NCBI RefSeq assembly: GCF_024496245.1
Contig: NZ_CP101740.1
Location: 2,293,501 to 2,357,500 of the forward strand
DNA: 64,000 bases
Source: Sphingomonas qomolangmaensis
GTDB taxonomy: Bacteria > Pseudomonadota > Alphaproteobacteria > Sphingomonadales > Sphingomonadaceae
Reading direction: 5' to 3'
This document shows, in pieces, positions 56,997-64,000 of the stretch. Positions within the stretch are counted from its first letter, which is position 1; the number at the start of each line of letters is the position of its first letter. The translations under genes were made by a program, and so were the position numbers. Under the pieces are notes generated by a model. That model ran no database searches, was not told where the DNA came from, and saw only the letters and a list, made by a program, of their open reading frames with translations.

Positions 56997-58811
56997 TCAC
57001 GCAGCCTTCGAACGGCTCGCGCGCTTGCGTTCGTTGGGGTCGAGGTGGCGCTTGCGCAGCCGGATCGACTTGGGCGTGACTTCGACCAGCTCGTCATCGT
57101 CGATATAGGCGATCGCCTGCTCGAGCGTCAGCCGCTTGGGCGGGGTCAGCCGGATCGCGTCGTCCTTGCCGGTCGAACGGAAGTTCGTCAGCGCCTTCGA
57201 CTTCATCGGGTTGACCTCGAGGTCGTCGGGCTTGGCGTTCTCGCCGATGATCATGCCCTCGTAGAGCGGCTCGCCCGGCGAGACCATCAGGATGCCGCGC
57301 TCTTCGAGCGGCCCCAAAGCATAGGCAACCGCCTCGCCCGCGCCGTTCGAGATCAGCACGCCGTTCTTGCGGCCTTCGATCTTGCCCTTGTGCGGGCCGT
57401 ATTTCTCGAACAGCCGGTTCATGATCCCGGTGCCGCGCGTGTCCGACAGGAATTCGCCATGATAGCCGATCATCCCGCGGCTCGGGGCCGAGAAGGTGAT
57501 GCGGGTCTTGCCGCCGCCCGAGGGGCGCATGTCGGTCATCTCGGCCTTGCGGATCGCCATCTTCTCGACGACGGTGCCCGAATATTCGTCGTCGACGTCG
57601 ATGATCACGGTCTCATACGGCTCTTCGAGGCCGGCATCGCCGTCCTGGAACAGCACGCGCGGGCGGCTGATGCTCAGCTCGAAGCCCTCGCGGCGCATCG
57701 TCTCGATCAGCACGCCGAGCTGAAGCTCGCCGCGGCCCGCGACTTCGAAGCTGTCCTTGTCCTCGGCTTCGGTCACCTTGATCGCGACGTTCGATTCGCC
57801 TTCGCGAAGCAGACGGTCGCGGATCATGCGCGACGTCACCTTGGTGCCCTCGCGGCCCGCCATCGGCGAATCGTTGACCGCAAAGCGCATCGACAGCGTC
57901 GGCGGATCGATCGGCTGCGCGTGCAGCGGCTCGCTGACCGAAGGGTCGCAGATCGTGTTCGACACCGTCGTGGTGGTCAGGCCGGCGATCGAGATGATGT
58001 CGCCTGCATTGGCCTCGTCGACCGGCACGCGCTCGAGCCCGCGGAACGACATGATCTTCGACGCGCGCCCGGTCTCGACGATCGTGCCGTCGTTGTCGAG
58101 CGAGTGGATCGCCATGTTGGTCTTGATCGAGCCCGAAAAGACCAGGCCGGTGAGGATGCGGCCGAGGAAATTGTCGCGGTCGAGCAAGGTCACCAGGAAC
58201 TTGAACGGGCCATCGGGATCGGCCGAGGGCGGCGGCACGTGATCGACGATCTTCTGGAACAACGGGGTCAGCGTGCCTTCGCGCGACAGCGGATCCTCGC
58301 CGGCATAGCCGTTGCGGCCCGAGGCATAGAGCACCGGGAAATCGAGCTGCTCGTCGCTCGCTTCGAGGCTGACGAACAGGTCGAACACTTCGTCGAGCAC
58401 TTCCTGGATGCGCTCGTCGGCGCGATCGACCTTGTTGACCACGACGATCGGCTTGAGGCCGAGCGCCAGCGCCTTGCCGGTCACGAACTTGGTCTGCGGC
58501 ATCGCGCCCTCGGACGAATCGACCAGCAGGATGACGCCGTCGACCATCGACAGGATCCGCTCGACCTCACCGCCGAAATCGGCGTGGCCCGGGGTATCGA
58601 CGATGTTGATCCGCGTGCCTTCCCACTCGACCGAGGTGCACTTGGCGAGAATGGTGATCCCGCGCTCCTTTTCGAGGTCGTTCGAATCCATCGCGCGCTC
58701 CTCGACGCGCTGATTGTCTCGAAACGTGCCCGACTGGCGGAAGAGTTGATCGACTAGCGTGGTTTTGCCGTGATCGACGTGGGCGATGATCGCCACGTTG
58801 CGCAGGTTCAT
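56997..58811 (-). CDS. typA: Ribosome-associated GTPase TypA/BipA
   Basis: A 604-residue translational GTPase. G1 AHVDHGKTT (about 10-18), switch ERGITILAK, G3 DTPGHADF and G4 NKVDR are intact, followed by EF-G-like domains and the BipA-specific C-terminal domain (GRKNGVLISNG, RKRHLDPNERKR). It assists ribosome assembly and stress adaptation, notably in the cold. ATG 58809-58811 (MNLRNVAIIAH) is chosen, with GGGAAA just upstream; a longer in-frame start at 58838 is not conserved. Confidence 0.96.
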   Translation of the reverse strand: MNLRNVAIIAHVDHGKTTLVDQLFRQSGTFRDNQRVEERAMDSNDLEKERGITILAKCTSVEWEGTRINIVDTPGHADFGGEVERILSMVDGVILLVDSSEGAMPQTKFVTGKALALGLKPIVVVNKVDRADERIQEVLDEVFDLFVSLEASDEQLDFPVLYASGRNGYAGEDPLSREGTLTPLFQKIVDHVPPPSADPDGPFKFLVTLLDRDNFLGRILTGLVFSGSIKTNMAIHSLDNDGTIVETGRASKIMSFRGLERVPVDEANAGDIISIAGLTTTTVSNTICDPSVSEPLHAQPIDPPTLSMRFAVNDSPMAGREGTKVTSRMIRDRLLREGESNVAIKVTEAEDKDSFEVAGRGELQLGVLIETMRREGFELSISRPRVLFQDGDAGLEEPYETVIIDVDDEYSGTVVEKMAIRKAEMTDMRPSGGGKTRITFSAPSRGMIGYHGEFLSDTRGTGIMNRLFEKYGPHKGKIEGRKNGVLISNGAGEAVAYALGPLEERGILMVSPGEPLYEGMIIGENAKPDDLEVNPMKSKALTNFRSTGKDDAIRLTPPKRLTLEQAIAYIDDDELVEVTPKSIRLRKRHLDPNERKRASRSKAA

Positions 58812-59010
58812 GTGATTTCCCGAAAACTGTTGGCGCAAGGTGCGCTTGGCGCGCGCTTAGCGTATTTGGTGCGTTGCGGGAACCCCCACGCTGCCGATCC
58901 GCGCGAACCAGGGGGGGTGCATGCGCGAATGCGTGGTGTATTATTACAACGATACACTTGAACGCTCGGGCGATCCCGGCCATCTTCGTGGGCAACACGC
59001 TGGAGGGATT

Positions 59011-60210
59011 ATGGCGACCGAAACCGCGACTGCCGAACCGACGCTGACGCTGACGCCGCCCGAGCCGGTGCCGGTGGTGACCGCCGCCAAGGCCGCGGGG
59101 CTGGTGCCGGTCGACGATGCCAAGAAGTCCGAGCTCGAGGCGCGGGTCGACGGCTTCATCGACGACCTGGTTGCGCAGGACGTCAATTCGCCCGAATTCG
59201 GCAAGCGCGTCGATGCGATCGGCGCGATGGGCAATCGCGAGATTCGCGAGGCGGCGGGGCAATCGAACCGCTTCCTCGATCGCCCGGTGCGCGCGATGGA
59301 CCAGGAAAGCGGCGTCGGCGCCGATCTGGCGCAGCTTCGCCGGCTGATTGAGGATCTCGATCCCGGCAAGCAGGGCAACCTCACCGCGCCAAAGAAGCTG
59401 TTCGGCATCCTGCCCTTCGGCAACAAGATGCGCGATTATTTCGACAGCTACAAAAGCTCACAGACGCATATCTCGTCGATCCTGAAGTCGCTCGCCTCGG
59501 GCAAGGACGAGCTGCTGATGGACAATGCCGCGATCGATACCGAGCGTGCCAATCTGTGGAGCGCGATGGGGCGGCTCGAACAGATGATCCATCTGTCGAA
59601 GGTGATGGACGCCAAGCTCGAGGCCAAGGCCGCCGAACTCGACCATAGCGATCCCGCCAAGGCCAAGGCGCTGCGTGAAAGTGCCTTGTTCTACGCGCGC
59701 CAGCGGACGCAGGATTTGCTGACGCAGATGGCGGTGAGCGTGCAGGGCTATCTCGCGCTCGACCTGGTCAAGAAGAACAATGTCGAGCTGGTGAAGGGCG
59801 TCGATCGCGCGAGCACCACCACCGTCTCGGCGCTGCGCACCGCGGTGACCGTCGCGCAGGCGCTGACCAACCAGAAACTGGTGCTCGACCAGATCACCGC
59901 GCTCAACACCACCACCGCCAACATCATCGATTCGACCGGAACGCTGCTCAAGTCGCAGACCGCGACGATCCACGAACAGGCGGCATCGTCGACGATTCCC
60001 GTCGAGACGCTGCAGCGCGCGTTCCAGAATGTCTATGACACGATGGACGCGATCGATACTTTCAAGCTGAAGGCGCTGGGCAGCATGAAGACCACCGTCG
60101 ACACGCTCTCGACCGAGGTCGAGCGCTCGCGCGGCTATATCGCGCGCGCCGAGGGTGCGGCGCAGAATGCCGGCGCCGCCGACAGCGCGTTCAAGCTGGA
60201 GGCGATGTGA
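59011..60210 (+). CDS. Toxic anion resistance protein (TelA family)
   Basis: A 399-residue, largely helical cytosolic protein of the TelA/YaaN family. Signature regions are LFGILPFGNKMRDYFDSYKS (about 131-150), DNAAIDTERANLWSAMGRLE and VQGYLALDLVKKNNVELVKG. First linked to tellurite and colicin tolerance, its molecular function is unresolved. GGAGGG stands before ATG 59011. The next gene, 25 bases on, looks like its usual XpaC partner. Confidence 0.9.
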   Translation: MATETATAEPTLTLTPPEPVPVVTAAKAAGLVPVDDAKKSELEARVDGFIDDLVAQDVNSPEFGKRVDAIGAMGNREIREAAGQSNRFLDRPVRAMDQESGVGADLAQLRRLIEDLDPGKQGNLTAPKKLFGILPFGNKMRDYFDSYKSSQTHISSILKSLASGKDELLMDNAAIDTERANLWSAMGRLEQMIHLSKVMDAKLEAKAAELDHSDPAKAKALRESALFYARQRTQDLLTQMAVSVQGYLALDLVKKNNVELVKGVDRASTTTVSALRTAVTVAQALTNQKLVLDQITALNTTTANIIDSTGTLLKSQTATIHEQAASSTIPVETLQRAFQNVYDTMDAIDTFKLKALGSMKTTVDTLSTEVERSRGYIARAEGAAQNAGAADSAFKLEAM

Positions 60211-60235
60211 TGGCGATGCCACGGCAGGGGCTAGC

Positions 60236-60940
60236 ATGACCGACGTCGATCGCCAGATAGCGCGCGCGTCCGAAGCGCTCGACCGGTCGCGCGAGCGCTA
60301 CGGCCAGGTGCGCGCGCGCGGCAAGCGCAAGCGCGAGGCCGAGGTGCTCAAGCGAGTCGGGCGGATCGCCGCCGCCGATGCCGCGATCATCGTCGGCGCG
60401 CTGATCCTCAGCGCCTTCGTGCCGCTCGGGGTGGGGGGTGCGCTGCTGGTGATGGGGCTGCTGATCGCCGCGACTTTGTTGCTGGCGATCTTCCCCGTCG
60501 CCGCCGCGCCGACGCCGCAGCGGCTGGCCGAAACCCCGCTCAAGGCGCTGCCGCTCCAGACCGAGCAATGGCTCGAGACGCAACGCCGCGCGCTGCCTGC
60601 GCCCGCGCAGACCCTGGTAGATTCGATCGGGGTGAAGCTCGAGACGCTGAGCCCGCAGCTGGCGACGCTCGACGAACGCGAACCCGCCGCCGCCGAGGTC
60701 CGCAAGCTGGTCGCCGAACAACTGCCCGAATTGCTCAACGGCTATGGCCGGGTGCCCGAACCGCTTCGCCGCACCGAGCGCAACGGCATCACCCCCGACC
60801 AGCAGCTAGTGAACGGCCTGCGCGTCATCGACGACGAGATCGCGCAGATGACCGCGCAATTGGCGCAGGGCGATCTCGACCTGCTCGCGACGCGCGGCCG
60901 CTATCTGCAGATCCGCTACCAGGGCGACGGCGAGGTTTGA
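60236..60940 (+). CDS. XpaC-like membrane protein paired with TelA
   Basis: A 234-residue protein with an N-terminal charged helix (DRSRERYGQVRARGKRKREA), two transmembrane segments at about 45-83 (AAIIVGALILSAFVPLG, ALLVMGLLIAATLLLAIFPV) and a cytoplasmic helical domain. The topology and the place behind telA match XpaC (5-bromo-4-chloroindolyl phosphate hydrolysis) proteins, which are commonly encoded beside TelA. Direct sequence similarity could not be checked, so the family name is by context. AGGGG precedes the ATG. Confidence 0.6.
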   Translation: MTDVDRQIARASEALDRSRERYGQVRARGKRKREAEVLKRVGRIAAADAAIIVGALILSAFVPLGVGGALLVMGLLIAATLLLAIFPVAAAPTPQRLAETPLKALPLQTEQWLETQRRALPAPAQTLVDSIGVKLETLSPQLATLDEREPAAAEVRKLVAEQLPELLNGYGRVPEPLRRTERNGITPDQQLVNGLRVIDDEIAQMTAQLAQGDLDLLATRGRYLQIRYQGDGEV

Positions 60941-60949
60941 TCCGCCAAA

Positions 60950-61097
60950 CCCTCTCCTGCTTGCGGGAGAGGGAGCGAGACTTGGGGTCGCGCTTGCGGC
61001 CCCTAGTCGCAGCGGTGAGGGTCTGTTTTTGGCGCGCACCGGTAGAAAGACGAGGTAGAAGGCCCTCACCCAACCCTCTCCTGCTTGCGGGAGAGGG
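60950..61097. repeat. Palindromic repeat, CCCTCTCCTGC family (copy C6)
   Basis: The same 24-base hairpin, CCCTCTCCTGC-TT-GCGGGAGAGGG, occurs in direct orientation at 60950-60973 and 61074-61097, around a 100-base centre containing GGTGAGGG and CCCTCACC. The right copy touches the cysQ-like stop codon (61098-61100). Confidence 0.8.
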
Positions 61098-61865
61098 CTA
61101 AGCGCCGGCCCGCTCGCGCAAGCGTGCCACCGCCGCCGCGTGGATCGCGGGCGCGGTCGTCAGCACGCCGAAGGCACGCGCGCGCGGGGTGTTGAACGAC
61201 AATGCCGCGCCGGTCGCGTCGGTCACCGCCGCCCCCGCCTCGCGCGCCAGCAGCACCGCGGCGGCGATGTCCCATTCATTGCCCCAGCGCAACGTCGCGA
61301 GCAGATCGGCCTGCCCCGCCGCGACCATCGCCATCCGCAGCGCGATCGAATTGGGCTTGGCGACCGTCACGAAGTCGCGATCGGCGCGTGGCAGCACATC
61401 GGCAGGCACCCGCGCGCCTGCCAGCGTCGCATGATCGCTGGCGGCCAGGCGCGCATCGCCCTGATACGCCCCCTGCCCCGCGACTGCCCGCCAATGTTCG
61501 CCGCGCGCGGGCGCCGCAAGCACCCCCACCACCGGCTGCCCGTCCTCGACCAGCGCCACCGACACGCACCAGCCGGGCCGACCGCGCAGATAATCGCGCG
61601 TGCCGTCGATCGGATCGACCACCCAAAGCCGCCGCCGGCCCAGCCGATCCGCGTTGTCGGCGGTCTCCTCGGACAGCCAGCCGGCATCGGGCAGCAACGC
61701 CATCAGCCGCTCGCGCAGCAAATTATTCACCGCCAAGTCGAGCTCGCATACCAATTGGCCGGGGGACTTCTCCCACTGGTCCATCGGCGTGCCGAACCGC
61801 GCCATCGCCAGCGCGCCCGCCTCGGCGACGATCTCGCCGATCCGGGGGGCCAGGCCCTCAATCAC
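61098..61865 (-). CDS. Inositol monophosphatase family protein, CysQ-like 3'(2'),5'-bisphosphate nucleotidase
   Basis: A 255-residue Li+-sensitive phosphatase fold. Metal-binding motifs are SEET (about 65-68), VVDPIDGTRDYLRG (about 82-95) and WDIAAAVLLAREAG. It probably hydrolyses 3'-phosphoadenosine 5'-phosphate (CysQ role in sulfate assimilation), though inositol- or histidinol-phosphate substrates are possible. The ATG overlaps the end of the pmbA gene by eight bases. Confidence 0.87.
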   Translation of the reverse strand: MIEGLAPRIGEIVAEAGALAMARFGTPMDQWEKSPGQLVCELDLAVNNLLRERLMALLPDAGWLSEETADNADRLGRRRLWVVDPIDGTRDYLRGRPGWCVSVALVEDGQPVVGVLAAPARGEHWRAVAGQGAYQGDARLAASDHATLAGARVPADVLPRADRDFVTVAKPNSIALRMAMVAAGQADLLATLRWGNEWDIAAAVLLAREAGAAVTDATGAALSFNTPRARAFGVLTTAPAIHAAAVARLRERAGA

Positions 61866-63192
61866 CCGCGACGGTCATCCCGTCGACGCGCAGCGTCGGC
61901 ACGTTGATGCCGTGGCGGAACACCAGGTCGCTCGCCGGGGTGATCGCGGCGAACATGTCCTTGAGGTTGCCGGCAATCGTGATCTCGGCGACCGGGCGGA
62001 CGATCTCGCCAGCCTCGATCAGGAACCCCGCCGCGCCGCGGCTATAGTCGCCGGTGACGTGGTTGATCCCCTGGCCGATCAACTCGGTGACGTAGAGCCC
62101 GCGCTTCACCTCGCCGAGCAGCGTCGCACGCGGCAGCTTGCCCGCCGCCATATAGAGGTTGCTGGTCGACACCCCGCCACCGCGCGAGGCGTGACCGGTG
62201 GGTTCGAGCCCGAGCTGGCGCGCCGAAGCGCTGTCGAGCAGCCAGGTCTCTAACATCCCCGCCTCGACCAGGATCGTCGGCGATACCGGCAGCCCCTCGC
62301 CATCGAACGGCTTCGAGCGCAGCCCGCGCGGCCGGTGCGGATCGTCATGGATATCGACGCCCGGAGCGAAGACCTGCTTGCCGAGCATGTCTTTGAGGAA
62401 GCTGGTGCCGCGGGTGATCGCGCCGCCCGCGATAGCGGCGATGAAATGGCCGAGCAGGCTCGATCCGACGCGCGGATCGAACACGATCGGCAGCGGACCG
62501 CTGGGCAGCTTGATCGGGTTGAGCCGTGCCACCGCCTGCTGGCCCGCGCGCATGCCCACCGATTCGGGCGATTCGAGCGCCGATTGGTAGCGCTGCGAAT
62601 CATAGGCATAGTCGCGCTGCATCGCGCCGCCCTCGCCCGCGATCACGCTCGCCGACACGCCGTAATTGGTGGTGCGATACGCCGAGGCGAAACCATGGCT
62701 GGTGGCGAGCGCGGTCACCGCCTCGCGCGCCGAGGCGCTGCCGCCTTCGCTGTTGGTGACCCCGGCGACCGCGCGCGCGGCGTCTTCGGCGGCCTGCGCG
62801 CGGGCCTTCAGCGCCTGCGGGTCCGACACGCCGCCGTCCCACAGGTCGAGATCGGGGGCGTTGCCGCGCAGCAGCCGGTCTTCGGGGGCCAGCCCCGCCC
62901 AGGGGTCTTCGGGCGCGAGCCGTGCCATCGCCACCGCGCGTTCGGCCAATGCCGCGATCTCGTCGGGGTTGAAGCGCGACGACGACACGCTCGCCGATCG
63001 CTTGCCGACGAAGACGCGCAGCGACAGCCCCTCGTCCTCCGAACGATCGACGTCCTCGACCGCGCCGAGGCGGATCGACACCGCGGTCGAGGCATCGGCG
63101 GAAACGGTGGCATCGGCGGCATCGGCACCGGCGGCGCGCGCGCGATCGACGGCATGGCACGCGGCATCGCGCGCTTGTTCGGGGGTCAGCAT
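61858..63192 (-). CDS. pmbA: TldD/PmbA family metalloprotease, PmbA
   Basis: A 444-residue U62-family peptidase subunit. With TldD it forms a protease that processes modified peptides (microcin B17, PqqA-like) and CcdA. The C-terminal region LLGHFIAAIAGGAITRGTSF, and GASRGGGVSTSNLY-type HASRGGGVSTSNLYM with YVTELIGQGINHVTGDYSRG, are diagnostic. PmbA itself lacks the metal motif HExxxH carried by TldD, as here. ATG 63192 is used; GTG 63201 is possible. Confidence 0.92.
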   Translation of the reverse strand: MLTPEQARDAACHAVDRARAAGADAADATVSADASTAVSIRLGAVEDVDRSEDEGLSLRVFVGKRSASVSSSRFNPDEIAALAERAVAMARLAPEDPWAGLAPEDRLLRGNAPDLDLWDGGVSDPQALKARAQAAEDAARAVAGVTNSEGGSASAREAVTALATSHGFASAYRTTNYGVSASVIAGEGGAMQRDYAYDSQRYQSALESPESVGMRAGQQAVARLNPIKLPSGPLPIVFDPRVGSSLLGHFIAAIAGGAITRGTSFLKDMLGKQVFAPGVDIHDDPHRPRGLRSKPFDGEGLPVSPTILVEAGMLETWLLDSASARQLGLEPTGHASRGGGVSTSNLYMAAGKLPRATLLGEVKRGLYVTELIGQGINHVTGDYSRGAAGFLIEAGEIVRPVAEITIAGNLKDMFAAITPASDLVFRHGINVPTLRVDGMTVAGD

Positions 63193-63223
63193 CGAAAGCA
63201 CTTAGGAACGCAGATCGGGAACG

Positions 63224-64000
63224 TCAAAGATTGGCGGCGAATCCCAGCGTCGCGCAGGCGAGGAACATCGCGAAGCCGGCAAAGCGGTTCGACCGGAAGC
63301 GCGCCAGCGCATTGGCACCGTCGGCGGGCCGCAGCGTCGCGACCTGCCAGCCGAAATGCAGCGCGACCGGGACCAGCAGCGCGAGCGCCAGCGGATCGGC
63401 AAAGATCTGCCAGAACGCCGCGCCCCATGATGCGAGTGCGGCGGCGTAGAAGCCCGCAACGCCGGGCTTCACCCGCGCCCCCAGCGCACGCGCCGACGAT
63501 CGCACCCCCACCAGCGCATCGTCCTCGACATCCTGCAACGCATAGATGGTGTCATAGCCGATCACCCAGGCGATGCTGCCGGCATAGAGCAGCAGCATCG
63601 GCGTCAGCTGGCCGGTGGCCATTTCGACCCAACCGACCAATGCCGCCCAGGAAAATACCATGCCGAGCCACGCCTGCGGCCACCAGGTGATCCGCTTCAT
63701 GAAGGGATAGGCGGCGACCAATGCGAGGCTGGCAACCGCCACCGCTTGCGCCTGCCAGCGCAGTTGCAGCAGCACCACCAGCCCGATCGCGCACAAGGCG
63801 ATCAGCCAGGCCCAGGCCGCCTTGGCCGAAACCGCGCCGCTCGCGAGCGGGCGGTTGCGCGTGCGCTCGACCTGCGCATCGAGGTCGCGATCGACGATGT
63901 CGTTATAGACACATCCGGCACCGCGCATCGCGATGCTGCCGAGCAGGAACCACGCGAGCAGATCCCAGCGCGCGATCACGCCGCCGGCGAGCGCGATCGC
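63224..64000 (-). CDS. ubiA: 4-hydroxybenzoate polyprenyltransferase UbiA (5' end outside window)
   Basis: The C-terminal 258 residues of a multi-helix membrane prenyltransferase that attaches the polyprenyl chain to 4-hydroxybenzoate in ubiquinone synthesis. The first Asp-rich motif NDIVDRDLD and the second YALQDVEDD bind Mg-polyprenyl diphosphate. Several hydrophobic helices are visible. The N terminus lies right of the window. Confidence 0.92.
   Translation of the reverse strand, partial: AIALAGGVIARWDLLAWFLLGSIAMRGAGCVYNDIVDRDLDAQVERTRNRPLASGAVSAKAAWAWLIALCAIGLVVLLQLRWQAQAVAVASLALVAAYPFMKRITWWPQAWLGMVFSWAALVGWVEMATGQLTPMLLLYAGSIAWVIGYDTIYALQDVEDDALVGVRSSARALGARVKPGVAGFYAAALASWGAAFWQIFADPLALALLVPVALHFGWQVATLRPADGANALARFRSNRFAGFAMFLACATLGFAANL

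Overview
The window is a roughly 67-68% GC, gene-dense chromosomal segment that looks like Sphingomonas or a close sphingomonad (Alphaproteobacteria). Support comes from an alphaproteobacterial GAAC-N7-GAAC LexA box in front of uvrA, an IF-1 starting with TTG, a DUF3297 protein, a BolA / J-protein / CobS / CobT neighbourhood, a long TonB-dependent receptor, and many short palindromic repeats of the kind scattered through sphingomonad genomes. No species is claimed.

Layout. 1-6613: tsaB (cut by the left edge), a RutE-like nitroreductase, an Nfu Fe-S carrier, purB and an SOS-controlled uvrA whose reading frame contains a palindromic repeat. 6800-9316: an accessory island. Its AT-rich part (about 40-42% GC in the two 60-base lines counted) holds a two-gene DUF262 / HEPN cassette, followed by a BrnT-BrnA toxin-antitoxin locus whose toxin frame is broken. 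9504-14877: a cupin, the tRNA hydroxylase trhO, and a molybdenum operon (ydeP-type oxidoreductase, fdhD, mobA). 14919-19898: a uronate catabolism cluster (LacI regulator, kdgK, uxaC, uxuB) with candidate operators. 20082-26994: a continuous minus-strand run of dacB, a dicarboxylate/amino-acid symporter, dgcA, dgcN, a LysR regulator and a serine hydrolase, which reads as use of D-glutamate and peptidoglycan-derived amino acids. 27056-32535: tRNA-Phe, yacG, an RNase E/G, maf, infA, hppA and thiL.

32777-40961: a six-repeat PLL-like propeller lectin, nusB, hisD and hisG (their junction is built from a repeat), an epoxide-hydrolase-like enzyme, a pirin gene with an in-frame stop, a GST, bolA, a J-domain gene and a VOC protein. 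41062-44890: cobS, a Phd/VapC toxin-antitoxin pair with its own operator palindrome, cobT and a ribbon-helix-helix gene. 45007-51571: yghU, ligA and the TonB-dependent receptor. 51732-55464: a LytS/LytTR-type two-component pair, an AAC(3)-family acetyltransferase whose N terminus lies in a repeat, and a membrane protein with a winged-helix regulator behind a nested inverted repeat. 55469-64000: DUF3297, a glycine-zipper protein, an EVE-domain protein, typA, telA with an XpaC-like partner, a cysQ-like phosphatase, pmbA and ubiA (cut by the right edge).

The most interesting points are the DUF262/HEPN cassette as a candidate defence system, and the repeats. The repeats fall into at least four families, and three copies enter coding sequence (uvrA, the hisG/hisD junction, and the 5' end of the AAC(3) gene). 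Two composite copies carry different hairpin modules at the same internal site.
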